Part shown: in pieces, positions 56,701 to 64,000 of the stretch | Numbering within the stretch: position 1 is the stretch's first letter | Layout of the letters: each line of letters begins with the position of its first letter | Assembly (NCBI GenBank): GCA_023544645.1 | Contig: JAMJFO010000005.1 | Location: 39,059 to 103,058 of the forward strand | DNA: 64,000 bases | From: Desulfobulbaceae bacterium | Lineage (GTDB): Bacteria > Desulfobacterota > Desulfobulbia > Desulfobulbales > Desulfobulbaceae | Reading direction: 5' to 3' | Made by a program: the position numbers and the translations under genes | Notes under the pieces: generated by a model | What the model was told of the DNA's origin: nothing | Seen by the model: only the letters and a program-made list of their open reading frames with translations | Database searches by the model: none

Positions 56701-59700
56701 GCAATGTTACCCGACAGGAGCAATGGGTGAGCGGGGCCACCTTTATCGACTCCCTGCGCAGACAGTATGATTCCTTCGGCAACATTACGGCTGTGCTTGA
56801 TCCGAACGGGAACCGCCGGAGTATCACCTGGGACCAGGACCTGTATGCGTATCCTGTGCGGGAGGATATCGAGGTTGGAGCCCCAAGTGCAGACCTGTCC
56901 ATTTCTGCTACGTATAACCTCGGATTGGGTACGGTCACGGGCAGCCGGGATTTCAACGGGAATCAGACCGACTACGGGTACGACGTTTTCGGCAGGCTCA
57001 CATCAGTTGTGCTTCCCGGCGATTCCGCTTCCCTTCCCACCATGATGTTTGCGTATGCCATGGCCGACCCTTTGAACGGCCTGCTCTATTCCTACGATGC
57101 ATCAGGGACGCTTGACCTGACAGCCGGGGCTCCGATCGCGAGTTCCGTGGCGACCAGAAGCAGGGAGGTCTCAGGCCAGGTCGGCACCTTTGATTCGATC
57201 CACTACCTGGACGGTCTGGGGCGAAGCCTCGCCACGATAAGCGAAGGGGAGCAGAATTTCATTGTGGCAGGTGCCAAGCTCTTCAACAGCCGCGGTTCAG
57301 AGCGGTATTCCTTCCTGCCCTATACCGCTACGGATATCGGATACGCAGTGCCGGCCATGAGCAACGTATATACGGAAAAAAAGTACGATGCCGCCGGGAG
57401 AGAGATAGAGACGGTCAATCCCCCGGACGATAATGCTGCTATAACTTCGGTTATAACGCAGCATCTTCCCCTGGCTCAAACCATCGTTGATGAAAACAAT
57501 AACGCTAAAAATTATTTTTACGACGGTCTGGGCAGGCTCCTGAGAGTGCAGGAAAACAACGGGGGAGAACCGTATATCACCAGCTATTCCTACAATACCC
57601 TGGGCAGCCTGACCGAAATTATCGATTCCCAGAATAACATCAAAACAATGTCCTATGATGGACTGGGGCGGAAAATATCCATGGACGATCCGGACAAGGG
57701 CCACATGGAATACCAGTTCGATAATGCCGGCAATCTCATCGGGACCCTGGACAACAAGGGACAGGTGACGAATTATGCCTATGACGGGGCCAACCGGCTC
57801 CTGACAATTGATTACCTCGATTCGGCCGGGATAACGCCGGACGTACTCTTTCATTACGATACCTCTTCCACCGATTATCCATATGTGGCAAACCTCAAAG
57901 GGCGCCTTGCCTGGCTGGAAGATCTTTCCGGCAGCAGTTTTTATTCCTACGACAGCCGCGGCAACAGTGACTGGCAGGTCACCCGCTTGAATGATGGAGG
58001 CACTGTCACGGATTTCATGAGCAGGGCCGAATATGACGCCATGGGCAGGGTCACAGCCACTACCTTCCCGGACGGCGACCGCGTGACCTATACCTACAAT
58101 AACGGCAGTCTTCTGGAGGCCATACCCGGCATTGTCACTAATATAGATTATACAGCCACGGGGCTGCGCAGCGGCATTAGCCTCAGAAACAGCCTGTCGA
58201 CCGAATATGGATACGATCCCAGGCAGCGGCTGAATCGCCTGGCCACAAGCGATACCCTGGCAGGAGGTCTCCTCCAGGACTTTTCCTATAGCTTTGACGG
58301 GGTCGGCAACATCACGGAGATCGCCGATAACCGGGCCCTGCCTGCCGGCTCGCCGAAAAATGGCAGCCAGACTTTTGTGTTTGATGATCTGTATCGCCTG
58401 ACCAGCGCGGAAGGCATGGGGTACGGGGTCATAAACTATCAATATGACAGGATCGGCAACATGATCTCCAAGGCCTCGCCCGATGCTCCTGATCCCGGTC
58501 ATATTGACGATCCGCTCATCAACCTCGGCGCCATGAGTTATGGCGGTACAGCCGGAGCAAGCAACCGCGGTCCCGGCCTGACCGGCGGCCATCCAGGTCC
58601 CCATGCCCTGACAGCATCGGCAAGCGGCCTCGCCTATGATTATGACAACAACGGCAACATGATCAGCCGCGGGCTGGGTGACATCTATGAGTGGGATTTT
58701 GCAGACAGGCTGATTAAAGCAACCACGGCCGATTCGGAGTCAACCTTCGTTTACGACGCTTCCGGACAGCGCCGGATCAAAAAGACGGTCGAGAACGGGA
58801 TCACGACCACGGATTATTATATTTCGGGAAACTACGAGATCAGAAACGGCCTGCCGGTCAAATACGTCTTTGACGGGGCCAGAAGAGTGGCCCGGCTTGA
58901 AGGGCGGCTGACTTCCGGGGGTGAAAGCGCCGGCCAGGTCCTGCGCCTGTCCGCCGGTTGGAATTTTTTCGGGCTGACCGTTGAGCCGGGTGACCCGGCA
59001 ACAGCTTCGGTTCTCGCAACGATTAACGGTCGATATAGCGAATTGTGGGGTTTTGATCCGGCCATCCAGAACTATCTCGGCCACGTTCCAGCAGAGGGGA
59101 TAAGTGATCTCGCTGAAATGCACGGCGGCAGGGGCTACCTGATCAAAATGAATTCGCCGGCACTGCTCTACATACCGGGCACCAGGATAACCGCTGCCAT
59201 GGAGCTGCAGATCGGCTGGAATCTTGTGCCCTGCCCGGTGAATGCAGAGAGCCCGGTGGCCGATGCCCTCAATGGAATAGAGGGCCAATATGACAGTGTC
59301 TGGGAATATGATGCCGAAACCGGGAACTGGCTGGTCTACCGGCCCCTCTCCCCGCCATTTATCAACACGCTCGAAACAATGTCGCCCGGAAAGGCCTACT
59401 GGATCAGGATGAAGGAGAGCGCCCAGCTCGATTTCCTACAGCAGCCCAGGAAGATTCATTTTTACCATACCGACCATCTCGGCTCAGCAAGCTTGGTCAC
59501 CGATGTGAACGGCATTGTGGTGGAAGAGACTCATTTTTATCCTTTCGGCCGTCCGCGCTACGAGGAGCGAAATGGTTTTGACTCAGCCTACAAGTTCACC
59601 GGCAAGGAACTGGACCAGGCGACCGGGCTCATGTACTACCAGGCCCGCTACTATGATCCGGTGGCAAGCCGTTTCATCAGTGTGGATCCTTTGTATACTG

Positions 59701-60452
59701 GTGCGATAAGTGCAGATAAAGCTCAATCAGGAAATTTTTTAACAAATCCTCAGGCCGGCAACCTCTATTCTTATACCCGTAATAATCCTGTTGTTAGAAT
59801 TGATCCGTCGGGGCTTGATGACATAACTGCTGGTTCTGATGTGACATTAGAAGAAGTTTTTACGAACAGGTTAAGAGAAGAAAGAGCAACGGTTCTGGAA
59901 ACAATTAAGACAAGTGCAGAGCAACAACAGAGTCTAACGTTAGAACGTGGAGCATTATCAAAACAAATAGCTGATAATAAAATGCAGTTAATAGAGGAGA
60001 TGCAATACTATCAAGAAGTATATGGAAAGAGAAGAAATCAATTAGACAGGGATGATGCTGTCACAGAGCATTACGCCGCCGGATCTGATCTGGGAGGAAA
60101 GATTGAAACTGTAAAACTTGCCTATCAGCTGGCTACCGACCCATCTTCTGTTGGCTCTGAATATAAAAAAATGGAAAGACTGAACAATGCATATGTCTTA
60201 CAGCATGATGACGTGAGAGGGGCTCTGAATGCTGTTGAAGCAAGAATGGAAAAAATAGCCGCTTTACAAGCAAAACATGCTATTGCAGTGGAAAAATGGG
60301 AGAAAGCGAATAGTACTAGAGTATCCTCTTACAATCGTCTGGATTCTATAAACGAAGATATTAGAACACAAAGGAAACTTGCTGGTGAGATACAAAAGGA
60401 ATACGAAGAACAAAGTAAAAATCCTACGGGTGCACGACTAATTGTTTATTAG
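53769..60452 (+). CDS. Giant SpvB/TcdB-type Rhs/YD-repeat protein with embedded GWN pair
   Basis: 2227 aa from GTG 53769, which gives a clean signal peptide (about 1-22, VIYLFAFFLGLFPDICLA). SpvB-like N-domain (about 26-345), FG-GAP/VCBS-like repeats (about 376-675; DLNRDGLADIL, DMDGNGLADLI), a TcdB-middle-like part (about 698-811), YD repeats (about 898-1712; YDGLGRLLRVQENN), two GWN segments (about 1726-1895; AGWNFFGLTV, IGWNLVPCPV), the Rhs core (about 1896-2016; FYHTDHLGSASLVTD, YYQARYYDPVASRFISVDPL) and a 211-aa helical tip. Asp-rich DDDHDGQVDEPDELD may bind Ca2+. Secreted shell-like protein. No toxin motif is recognised in the tip. Confidence 0.9.
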   Translation: MRRVVIYLFAFFLGLFPDICLAVDKSGVSPETISLPSGPGSIEGLGPSFQPMLNTGSSRYTVQVAMPAGVAGNTPGLSLQYDSGKGDGPLGIGWSFGPGGIARQTDKGIPRYVDAANSVDDDHDGQVDEPDELDTFVGPDGEELVHIGSDTFRARIEGAFVRYRKVGEYWEADLKGGTTLQFGITGDARETDASGQKTFRWLLQKSIDPNGNVVEYIYGELPLSENVKYLREIRYGPGAPPWSTFYFARFLYEPKPDWRKDYRSGFLLKTAHRLQRIDIGIQGATPEQCLQGDWNEDSTGDSLVRRYVLAYTDSGSVSSQLTTITRFGADGINSLPPLTFSYSSSGPVLQNIPAEQVLITSVNAPFTVMDSNLVDLVDLNRDGLADILKTDFGGGSHTVYENQGVSTQGNSQVITWSDGQNVGAEDGLALQLYLAEDVVHLADMDGNGLADLIRTTVGGEVNYYVNNGNFSWSSRKQMSVQDTSPPAPYSSEDITIADLDFDKRIDVVKSTAAGYSIWFNIDEGKYSYEVHTGGASHQDQVVQFSGSGVQTADINGDRLIDVTRVTPTSIIYNASMGHGMFADAAEIFIPDYILTDGENGQVSRAKLTDINGDGLADLVIERAAVNELWFWLNLGTDALSARYRLTGMPSQFGPDTSVRWADINGNGTTDLIYADSTAAERLRAIDIGQLVGGSAHPHLLTGIENGLGVRTAIEYRSSTDFYLQASEIGNPWQTTIPFPLQVVARVTTTTELDLDGIPGSDQYVKEYVYRDGYYEDREKQFRGFARVKVIEQGDASAPTGITVHEFYTGGPDDADNDGDGAVDEIGEENHREEDALKGMVRAVQKEAEDGSIFNRVANSWMVRTLLTGVAGTEIRFAHQTQTDTLVYEKTASPETMRTTFLYDDFGNIREERNEGALSIAGDEKYQFTEYINNETDWLLGLPQHSYVTDADATKAAETFTYYDGAVFVGLPLGQATMGNVTRQEQWVSGATFIDSLRRQYDSFGNITAVLDPNGNRRSITWDQDLYAYPVREDIEVGAPSADLSISATYNLGLGTVTGSRDFNGNQTDYGYDVFGRLTSVVLPGDSASLPTMMFAYAMADPLNGLLYSYDASGTLDLTAGAPIASSVATRSREVSGQVGTFDSIHYLDGLGRSLATISEGEQNFIVAGAKLFNSRGSERYSFLPYTATDIGYAVPAMSNVYTEKKYDAAGREIETVNPPDDNAAITSVITQHLPLAQTIVDENNNAKNYFYDGLGRLLRVQENNGGEPYITSYSYNTLGSLTEIIDSQNNIKTMSYDGLGRKISMDDPDKGHMEYQFDNAGNLIGTLDNKGQVTNYAYDGANRLLTIDYLDSAGITPDVLFHYDTSSTDYPYVANLKGRLAWLEDLSGSSFYSYDSRGNSDWQVTRLNDGGTVTDFMSRAEYDAMGRVTATTFPDGDRVTYTYNNGSLLEAIPGIVTNIDYTATGLRSGISLRNSLSTEYGYDPRQRLNRLATSDTLAGGLLQDFSYSFDGVGNITEIADNRALPAGSPKNGSQTFVFDDLYRLTSAEGMGYGVINYQYDRIGNMISKASPDAPDPGHIDDPLINLGAMSYGGTAGASNRGPGLTGGHPGPHALTASASGLAYDYDNNGNMISRGLGDIYEWDFADRLIKATTADSESTFVYDASGQRRIKKTVENGITTTDYYISGNYEIRNGLPVKYVFDGARRVARLEGRLTSGGESAGQVLRLSAGWNFFGLTVEPGDPATASVLATINGRYSELWGFDPAIQNYLGHVPAEGISDLAEMHGGRGYLIKMNSPALLYIPGTRITAAMELQIGWNLVPCPVNAESPVADALNGIEGQYDSVWEYDAETGNWLVYRPLSPPFINTLETMSPGKAYWIRMKESAQLDFLQQPRKIHFYHTDHLGSASLVTDVNGIVVEETHFYPFGRPRYEERNGFDSAYKFTGKELDQATGLMYYQARYYDPVASRFISVDPLYTGAISADKAQSGNFLTNPQAGNLYSYTRNNPVVRIDPSGLDDITAGSDVTLEEVFTNRLREERATVLETIKTSAEQQQSLTLERGALSKQIADNKMQLIEEMQYYQEVYGKRRNQLDRDDAVTEHYAAGSDLGGKIETVKLAYQLATDPSSVGSEYKKMERLNNAYVLQHDDVRGALNAVEARMEKIAALQAKHAIAVEKWEKANSTRVSSYNRLDSINEDIRTQRKLAGEIQKEYEEQSKNPTGARLIVY

Positions 60453-60511
60453 CTGATACGAATTGAAATGACCAGTGATAGCAAATATATTTTTTTAAAC
60501 AGGAGCAAAAC

Positions 60512-62293
60512 ATGAAACGGCGGGCACTATCGGCAATTCTTTGTTCGATCACACTTCTTACTTTATCACTTGCTGGCAAAGTCATGGCGGAACCGGTGAT
60601 CCAGACCTTCACCATTAATCCCGGCTGGAATGCCGTCTTCCTCGAGGTGGAGCCGGTCTGGTATGATACAGCCACAGAACTTGCTTTTCCTGACAGTAAC
60701 CCCACCGATGCCGAGGTGGTTTTTGCGAATCTCCCGGACCTGACCAGCGCCTGGATGTGGAATCCCAGGGCCGGCACCGTCGAGTTCGTTCAGGACCCTT
60801 CCACCCTGTTGCCGGAAGGGCCGACCATGCTTGTTTATGACCCGGCAAATCCGATCATCAGCAACCTCTATTCCATCCCCGGCAACCATGCCTACCTGAT
60901 CAATTACGGAGGCGCCGTCCCTGTAAACTGGCAGGTCAAGGGAGAGCCTCTGCCCCCCCAAATAGACTGGAAGCCCAACTCCTTCAATTTCGTGGGTTTT
61001 CACATCGATTCTGTTTCTCCGCCCCTGTTCGAGGACTTCTTTTCGTCTTCCCCCGCCCATGCCGGCCAGCAGATATTTGTACTGGATAACGCGACCGGCA
61101 ACTGGATCCAGGTGACTCCCACCGATGCCATGCGTTCGGGCGAGGGGTTCTGGGTCTACTGCAAGGGTTCGTCCGAGTTCGCCGGCCCGGTGACCCTGCA
61201 GCTGAACCAGGGAGATGCCCTGAGCTTCGGTACTGTGCTTGAACAACAGGAGGTGATGGTCAAGAACGATTCAAATACGTTTCGAACGGTTTCCCTGGGC
61301 CTTGCCGACGGTACCCTGCCGCTTTACTACTGGGAATACGACGTGGCGCAGGATATCGCCCAGTGGACCCGGATTCCCCAGGGTCCGGCAGCTCTGACCG
61401 TGGATATAGCCCCGGGTGAATCTCAGACGATTAAACTGGGGGTCAAGCGCCTCAACCTTTCACCGGATGTGGCCTATACCTCGAATCTGCAGATAGAGGA
61501 TGCGGACACCTCCTTCAAAATTGGAATATCCGTCACCGGGGTCGGCAAAGCCGGTCTGTGGGTCGGAGAGGCAACGATAAACAAGGTCAGCCAGCCCGCC
61601 GCCTATATGGGCAGTCAGACTGCGGTGCGGCCGACCGGTTCGGAATTCAAATTCCGGCTGATCATTCATGTGGATGCAGGCGGGCAGGCCCGGCTGCTCA
61701 ACCAGGTCATCCAGATGTGGCAGGAGGGCACCTGGAAGTCCGACCCCAACGATTTTTCCAAGCTGATCGTCGACCAGCCCGGCCACTTCGTCCTGTTAGC
61801 CGATGACGCCCTGATTGGTTCTTACTCGGGTGCTTCCCTCAGGGACGGGCAGCCGGTTGGCCGGCGGATCAGCTCCGCCGCCTTCGGCAATCTCTATGGG
61901 GAGGACAATATCACCAGGGTGCACTCCAGGGTTATGACCGGCTCCTTTGCCGGGGACAACAGCACCCTGACCCTGTCGCTTTTTTTGCCCAAGGATGACC
62001 CGACCAATCCATTTGTCCACAAATACAATCCCAATCACCTCCAGCCGGACGGCTCGGAAGGGGCCATAAAGCTCTTTGACATAAACCGGGATATAACCAT
62101 GACCTTCCGGGACACTGACAGCGAAGGCAATTTCATTCTCGGCAGTACCGCCCTTGGCTGGGGCAGTTCGGTGGTGGGCGGCATCTATCGCGAAACCATC
62201 AGCGGCCTGATGCGGACCGGCCGGGATATCAATATCGAGGGCGTGTTTACCCTGCACCGGGTGAATGATGTCGATACCCTGACTACGAATTGA
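60512..62293 (+). CDS. Secreted protein with GWN motif
   Basis: 593 aa. AGGAG precedes the ATG; signal peptide at about 1-29 (ILCSITLLTLSLAGKVMA). The mature N-terminus starts TFTINPGWNAVFLEVEP, the same GWN-type motif that occurs twice inside the Rhs gene upstream; YSIPGNHAYLINYGG and SGEGFWVYCKGSSEF echo the Rhs GGRGYLIKM and PGKAYWIRM. The rest is beta-rich, with no enzyme motif. Follows the Rhs gene after 59 bases and is likely co-expressed. It is not an obvious immunity protein because it is exported and large. Confidence 0.75.
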   Translation: MKRRALSAILCSITLLTLSLAGKVMAEPVIQTFTINPGWNAVFLEVEPVWYDTATELAFPDSNPTDAEVVFANLPDLTSAWMWNPRAGTVEFVQDPSTLLPEGPTMLVYDPANPIISNLYSIPGNHAYLINYGGAVPVNWQVKGEPLPPQIDWKPNSFNFVGFHIDSVSPPLFEDFFSSSPAHAGQQIFVLDNATGNWIQVTPTDAMRSGEGFWVYCKGSSEFAGPVTLQLNQGDALSFGTVLEQQEVMVKNDSNTFRTVSLGLADGTLPLYYWEYDVAQDIAQWTRIPQGPAALTVDIAPGESQTIKLGVKRLNLSPDVAYTSNLQIEDADTSFKIGISVTGVGKAGLWVGEATINKVSQPAAYMGSQTAVRPTGSEFKFRLIIHVDAGGQARLLNQVIQMWQEGTWKSDPNDFSKLIVDQPGHFVLLADDALIGSYSGASLRDGQPVGRRISSAAFGNLYGEDNITRVHSRVMTGSFAGDNSTLTLSLFLPKDDPTNPFVHKYNPNHLQPDGSEGAIKLFDINRDITMTFRDTDSEGNFILGSTALGWGSSVVGGIYRETISGLMRTGRDINIEGVFTLHRVNDVDTLTTN

Positions 62294-62350
62294 GCAATGA
62301 GTAAATACCAGGTGTACGCTATGGATTTTTGGATACAGAGAGAGAGAAAG

Positions 62351-64000
62351 ATGAAAAGCAGAGTGGAAGCAAGTGAGAGGGTTGACATTGACACGCACAG
62401 GAGACTGCCCGGAATGGGAAGGATGATACTGGCGGTTTTTATCCTGGCCGTTCTCCTGGTGGCGGAATCTGGCTTTGCCGCTTCACCAGCCTGGATTATA
62501 AGGGCCGGACGGGGTGTTTATTATGATACCATCCAGCTTGCGGTTGACGCTGCAGTTGCCGGGGAGACGATCCACCTGACCGGTATGGTTATTAGTGGAA
62601 CCGGCAATAAAAATATTACAATCAGCAAAGACATAAGCATCGTTGCTGCCAATGAAGAAACGGTCATTGACCTGGAAGGAGACGGAACCGCTTTTATCAT
62701 CACTTCAAGCGGGGTAATCCTTGATGGTATTACCATCAGAAACGGCAGCGGATACAGGACATGGAACGATGAAGGAATCGGTGATTATGGCGGGGCGATT
62801 TATGTCCACAATTCATCACCGCTTATCCAGAACTGTACTCTCTTCAACAATCATGCCTATGGAGGAGGGGGAGCGCTTTACGTTAATAACGGTTCGCCCA
62901 CCATCCAGAACACCCGGTTCATTAATAACTATTCCAGAGGCAGTGGTGGTGCGGCAAAATTCTGGAGCGGCGGCGCCTCGACCGTAACAGGTTCTACTTT
63001 TACAGGCAACAGAGCCGGCACCGACGGCGGGGCAATCCATGCCGAAACAGGGATGGCGGAACTGGTCGTTACCTCATCAAGCTTTGTTGATAATACGGCG
63101 TATTCGTACGGCGGCGCGATATATATCGAATCCGGTTATACCGTTATAAATTCAGTTTTTGTCCGAAATAAGGCCACTGTACAAAAAACAGGAAGCGGCG
63201 GTGCCATCCGGGTGGAAAACACCTCTGCCGGGGGAACTATAACATTTTCTTCTTTTCATCGTAATTCGGCTCCGGCTTACGGCGGGGCCCTTTCCTTTGC
63301 CGGTCCTGCCATCCTGATCAACTCTATCGTCTGGGGCAACTCCGCTACATACGGCCAGCAGGTCGCGGTTACCGAATTTCCTGTGGATCCTGATTTCTGG
63401 CTTTACAACAGTTCGCTTGATGTAGAACGGTCTGATCTGGAAGGAGGGCTCACCGCGATCTACGGGACGGCAACGAGCTCGAAAGGGGCAAATATTGCTC
63501 TTGATCCGCTTTTCGCCTTCGATGATGACCTGCATCTCCTTCCGGATTCCCCATGTATTGATGCCGGCAGCAATGCCGGTGGAGTTCCGGCAGCCGATAT
63601 CGCCGGCAACGCCAGGCCGCAGGATGGTGATGGCGATACCCAGGCCATCCCGGACATGGGAGCGTATGAGTTTGTTCCCGGTGTTGCGGCTGCGGCCGTT
63701 TCACCGCGCAGCCTGCGGTTCAAGGGTATGGAAGGGGAGGGTCTGCCCGGCGAGCAGCCTGTTTCGCTTCGGAACAACGGCAGCGGCGTTCTCGATTACA
63801 CTATTGCGGTATGGCCGTCCACCCAGCCTCTGTTGCGGGCAGAACCGGTAACCGGCAGTGCATCCGATGAGGTTGTCACAGTAAAAATCTATCTGGACGA
63901 GACACAGTGGAACGCCCTGCCGCCCGGAGTATATTATATGCGGGTCGATATCCTGGATGGGGCGGATAATACGACTGTTCTTGCCTCCGTTCCGGTAGTG
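62351..64000 (+). CDS. Beta-helix surface protein with adhesin-like repeats, 3' end cut by window edge
   Basis: 550 codons visible with no stop; the frame is open to the last base. A signal sequence follows a charged start (MILAVFILAVLLVAESGFAA). From about residue 60 it is a right-handed parallel beta-helix: AYGGGGALYVNNGSPTIQNT, SYGGAIYIESGYTVINSVFV, SGGGAI-type turns, ending DGDGDTQAIPDMGAYEF, a block common in polymorphic-outer-membrane-like and choice-of-anchor proteins. A new domain (AVSPRSLRFKGMEGEGLPGE) begins before the edge. ATG 62351 is chosen; ATG 62297 is in frame. Third secreted protein of the Rhs locus. Confidence 0.8.
   Translation, partial: MKSRVEASERVDIDTHRRLPGMGRMILAVFILAVLLVAESGFAASPAWIIRAGRGVYYDTIQLAVDAAVAGETIHLTGMVISGTGNKNITISKDISIVAANEETVIDLEGDGTAFIITSSGVILDGITIRNGSGYRTWNDEGIGDYGGAIYVHNSSPLIQNCTLFNNHAYGGGGALYVNNGSPTIQNTRFINNYSRGSGGAAKFWSGGASTVTGSTFTGNRAGTDGGAIHAETGMAELVVTSSSFVDNTAYSYGGAIYIESGYTVINSVFVRNKATVQKTGSGGAIRVENTSAGGTITFSSFHRNSAPAYGGALSFAGPAILINSIVWGNSATYGQQVAVTEFPVDPDFWLYNSSLDVERSDLEGGLTAIYGTATSSKGANIALDPLFAFDDDLHLLPDSPCIDAGSNAGGVPAADIAGNARPQDGDGDTQAIPDMGAYEFVPGVAAAAVSPRSLRFKGMEGEGLPGEQPVSLRNNGSGVLDYTIAVWPSTQPLLRAEPVTGSASDEVVTVKIYLDETQWNALPPGVYYMRVDILDGADNTTVLASVPVV

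Noticed and set aside
57297..58604. 435-codon leftward ORF opposite the Rhs YD repeats
   Set aside because: Antisense shadow of repetitive coding sequence, without signal, ribosome site or known domain.

Overview
The window reads as one contiguous, gene-dense piece of a Gram-negative, moderately GC-rich bacterial chromosome. A Desulfobacterota (former Deltaproteobacteria) anaerobe is the best guess. This rests on the Na+-pumping NADH:quinone oxidoreductase (Nqr) operon with its own ApbE, a SCO / cytochrome c / ABC-transporter cluster, a gene resembling the Syntrophobacter-named Sfum_1244 family, and short palindromic repeats of a kind I associate with this group. The assignment is inference from gene content; there is no rRNA or marker-gene proof. 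I found no tRNA, rRNA, CRISPR array or intact transposase.

Layout. 0-1.1 kb: a leftward mini-operon (46-aa ORF, membrane-anchored protein, biotin/lipoyl-like protein cut by the left edge). 1.36-5.3 kb: rightward cmoA-cmoB (tRNA wobble uridine modification), a SLOG-like Rossmann protein, and an M23 peptidase-bactofilin pair (cell-wall shape). 5.3-10.2 kb: leftward rpmH-rnpA-yidD-yidC-jag-mnmE. 10.6-17.3 kb: rightward trkA-trkH (potassium uptake), mnmG, lgt, a small lipoprotein, a gamma-glutamylcyclotransferase remnant and a YkgJ-type protein. mnmE and mnmG, partners in tRNA modification, sit on opposite sides of the same divergent promoter region. 17.3-20.3 kb: slyD, a membrane metallophosphoesterase and a secreted metzincin, with two MITE-like elements. 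20.4-26.3 kb: glycogen phosphorylase and a YbhGFS-like exporter. 26.35-31.9 kb: a leftward six-gene envelope operon (SCO protein, cytochrome c fused to a periplasmic binding protein, small anchored protein, MacB-like permease, LolD-like ATPase carrying a frameshift, polytopic membrane protein). 32-35.6 kb: a zinc-ribbon mini-protein, recQ, yajD and a secreted DsrE-like protein. 35.6-41.8 kb: leftward transglutaminase / DUF58 / MoxR, a diguanylate cyclase and a frameshifted Sfum_1244-like gene. 42.1-49.7 kb: a TM-TPR protein, then apbE-nqrABCDEF. 50-64 kb: a large MalT-like STAND regulator with a BTAD-type C-terminus, divergent from a 6.7-kb SpvB/TcdB/Rhs gene, a secreted protein with GWN motifs, and a beta-helix surface protein that runs off the right edge.

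How the genes work together. The apbE-nqr block is a self-contained Na+ pump plus the enzyme that attaches FMN to NqrB and NqrC. The SCO-cytochrome-ABC operon looks like an uncharacterised periplasmic redox or metal-handling export machine. The right end looks like a regulated secreted or surface module in which an Rhs shell carries two embedded GWN motifs that recur in the next gene, and whose AT-richer C-terminal tip looks swapped in. Two reading frames are broken by single-base indels (around 27,460 and at an A8 run at 41,288-41,295), so assembly error must be excluded before either gene is called dead.
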